From Neisseriaceae bacterium (lineage in GTDB: Bacteria; Pseudomonadota; Gammaproteobacteria; Burkholderiales; Neisseriaceae): DNA of 6,093 nt. The notes beneath the pieces are model-generated. The model saw nothing but the letters and a program-made list of their open reading frames with translations. It made no database searches and was not told the DNA's origin. The translations under genes were made by a program, and so were the position numbers. Where the stretch lies: assembly GCA_017518785.1 (NCBI GenBank), contig JAFWUA010000068.1, positions 1 to 6,093 on the forward strand, written 5' to 3'. This document shows positions 4,349 through 6,093 of this stretch, piece after piece (positions within the stretch are counted from its first letter, which is position 1; the number at the start of each line of letters is the position of its first letter).

Positions 4349-6093
4349 TTACTCTGCCACTCCTGGTACTAATACCATACGACTGCCATTATTTTCAGGG
4401 GCAGAGACTATGCCTGATTCTTGCATTTGTTCGATTAAGCGAGCAGCACGGTTATAACCTATGCGTAATTGACGTTGCACTGATGAAATTGAGGCTTTGC
4501 GTGATTTAATTACAAATGATACTGCTTCGTCATAAAGTGGATCACTTTCGCCGTCATTGGATTGTCCGCCGGCATTGCTAAATAGATCATCGCTTCCCAC
4601 CCCTGCTGTGAGAATATCGTCAATATAGTTAGGCTCACCAAATTGTTTGAGATATTCCACGACATTATGCACTTCTTCATCTGCTACAAATGCACCGTGT
4701 ATGCGTTGTGGATAACCACTTCCTGGCGGTAAAAACAACATATCGCCCTGCCCTAATAAGTTTTCTGCCCCCATTTGGTCTAAAATGGTGCGACTGTCAA
4801 TTTTGCTTGATACTTGGAAAGCAATTCGCGTTGGAATATTAGCTTTGATTAAGCCGGTGATTACATCAACTGATGGACGTTGGGTTGCTAAAATTAGATG
4901 AATACCAGCAGCACGAGCTTTTTGAGCTAATCTTGCAATTAATTCTTCGATTTTCTTTCCGGCAGTCATCATTAAATCAGCAAATTCATCAACGATTACT
5001 ACGATTGATGGTAATTTTTCTAATGGTTCTGGGTCTTCTGGATTTAGCGAAAATGGATTAGCAATTTTTCTGCCTCTCATAGCCGAATCTTCAACACGTT
5101 GATTGAAACCTGCTAAATTACGCACCCCAAGATGACTCATTAGGCGATAACGTTTTTCCATTTCATTAACACACCAAGTCAGTGCGTTGGCAGCCAATTT
5201 CATATCGGTTACCACCGGTGCTAATAAATGTGGAATTCCTTCATAGATTGATAATTCCAACATTTTAGGGTCGATCATAATCAGGCGAACTTCTTGGGGG
5301 CTTGCCTTGAATAAAATCGATAAAATCATGGCATTCACCCCAACCGATTTACCAGAACCAGTGGTACCGGCAACTAATAAATGTGGAGCTTTTGCTAAAT
5401 CGGTTACCACCGGATTACCAATAATATCCTGTCCTAATGCCAAAGTAAGTTTGGATTTAGCGTTGGTAAAAATTTCTGTGCCTAATATTTCAGAAAGTCT
5501 GATTACTTGACGTTGAGGATTGGGTAATTCCAAACCCATACAAGTTTTGCCTGGTATGGTTTCGACAATGCGAATCGATGCAAATCCTAATGCACGTGCC
5601 AAGTCCTTTTCCAAATTAATTACTTGATTACCACGCACGCCAACATCTGGTTCTATATCGTAACGAGTAATCACCGGACCTGCATAGGCATCGATTACTT
5701 TTACTTTGACACGAAACTCGGCTAATTTTTCTTCAATTAAAACACCAGTTTGATTTAATTCTTCTTTGCTTTGATGGATATTAAAATCCAATTGTGGCGG
5801 TACTAACAGGGACAATGTAGGCAAAGGCGTTTCAAAATCTTCATGATAATAAGCCTGAGAAGTCTGCCGGAAAGCATTTGAATTTGAAACTACAATATCA
5901 GAATTGCGCGGTTGCCAAAAACCTTGATTATAATAACTGTTATCTAAAAATTCGGTTTCTTCATCTTCTTCGGCGAAAAGTGTTTTTTTTTGAGCCTCAA
6001 ATTCATCATCTTCTGCAAAAATATCAGCAAAAGCATCATCAATAGTTTGATTTTGATTCATTTGATTGCGTTGCATTGCTTCTTGCCAATCTT
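4349..6093 (-). CDS. ftsK: DNA translocase FtsK, C-terminal part (5' end outside window)
   Basis: FtsK is a septum-anchored hexameric motor that pumps chromosomal DNA toward dif and activates XerCD to resolve chromosome dimers. Numbering from the ATG at 6076, 575 residues are visible. There is an acidic linker (1-85), the alpha/beta motor with Walker A GTTGSGKS (237-244) and Walker B IVVIVDEF (359-365, D363/E364), [15 protein letters not shown] (394-408), and the winged-helix gamma domain (about 512-575) that reads KOPS sites and contacts XerD. The frame stays open upstream (D-W-Q-E-A precedes that ATG), so the true start and the membrane-spanning N-terminal domain lie beyond the right edge; the ATG at 6076 is not the start. 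The motor and gamma domains look complete and intact. Two CTGCCGGAAA-type motifs are inside the gene (5864-5873 and 4956-4965). SpoIIIE-like translocases are the same family; FtsK is the right name in a Gram-negative. Confidence 0.95.
   Translation of the reverse strand, partial: DWQEAMQRNQMNQNQTIDDAFADIFAEDDEFEAQKKTLFAEEDEETEFLDNSYYNQGFWQPRNSDIVVSNSNAFRQTSQAYYHEDFETPLPTLSLLVPPQLDFNIHQSKEELNQTGVLIEEKLAEFRVKVKVIDAYAGPVITRYDIEPDVGVRGNQVINLEKDLARALGFASIRIVETIPGKTCMGLELPNPQRQVIRLSEILGTEIFTNAKSKLTLALGQDIIGNPVVTDLAKAPHLLVAGTTGSGKSVGVNAMILSILFKASPQEVRLIMIDPKMLELSIYEGIPHLLAPVVTDMKLAANALTWCVNEMEKRYRLMSHLGVRNLAGFNQRVEDSAMRGRKIANPFSLNPEDPEPLEKLPSIVVIVDEFADLMMTAGKKIEELIARLAQKARAAGIHLILATQRPSVDVITGLIKANIPTRIAFQVSSKIDSRTILDQMGAENLLGQGDMLFLPPGSGYPQRIHGAFVADEEVHNVVEYLKQFGEPNYIDDILTAGVGSDDLFSNAGGQSNDGESDPLYDEAVSFVIKSRKASISSVQRQLRIGYNRAARLIEQMQESGIVSAPENNGSRMVLVPGVAE

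Noticed and set aside
4873..5061. 62-codon open frame on the plus strand
   Set aside because: It is antisense to the conserved ftsK motor domain and shows no independent coding signs.
5307..5510. 67-codon open frame on the plus strand
   Set aside because: It is antisense to the ftsK Walker A region and is a shadow of that gene.

Overview
The window most likely comes from a member of the Neisseriaceae (Betaproteobacteria) with an AT-rich genome. The evidence is two copies of AGGCTGCCTGAA, which I recall as the Simonsiella-type dialect of the neisserial DNA uptake sequence (DUS), a type II Cas1/Cas2 pair resembling the neisserial II-C proteins, and an FtsK of proteobacterial type. Genus and species cannot be fixed from the sequence alone. 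All five credible genes lie on the minus strand.

Layout from left to right. (1) 30-680 is a gene-free, repeat-rich module holding GTCATTGCGAG foldback repeats, a 142-bp MITE-like element inserted into a DUS, a strong hairpin terminator and a tRNA-Leu-like 31-mer. (2) 723-1323 is a complete HigB toxin / HigA antitoxin operon (higB first) with a near-consensus promoter and a perfect palindromic operator at 1330-1358. (3) 1401-2113 is a second, diverged copy of the left module, so direct repeats flank higBA. Each copy carries one MITE that the other lacks. (4) 2114-2529 is AT-rich, with no gene and no CRISPR array. (5) 2530-3757 is an intact cas1-cas2 pair with overlapping ends. (6) 3758-4348 is gene-free and packed with three MITE-like elements, one nested inside another; this is where cas9 would sit in a standard II-C locus. 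(7) 4257-6093 is the C-terminal part of ftsK with its terminator; the gene runs off the right edge.

How the parts relate. HigA should repress its own operon by binding the palindrome that overlaps the -10 box, and it should neutralise the HigB mRNA interferase. Cas1-Cas2 is the spacer-integration complex, but here it has neither effector nor array, so it is a remnant, a module acting on an array elsewhere, or an orphan pair. Its best promoter takes its -35 from the end of a MITE. FtsK is a core chromosome-segregation gene and marks the right side as stable chromosomal backbone; the left two thirds look like accessory DNA shaped by small mobile repeats. A 10-mer, CTGCCGGAAA, differing by one base from part of the Simonsiella-type DUS, occurs seven times between 2488 and 5873, inside cas1, inside ftsK and as both arms of the ftsK terminator. 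It may be an undescribed DUS dialect.
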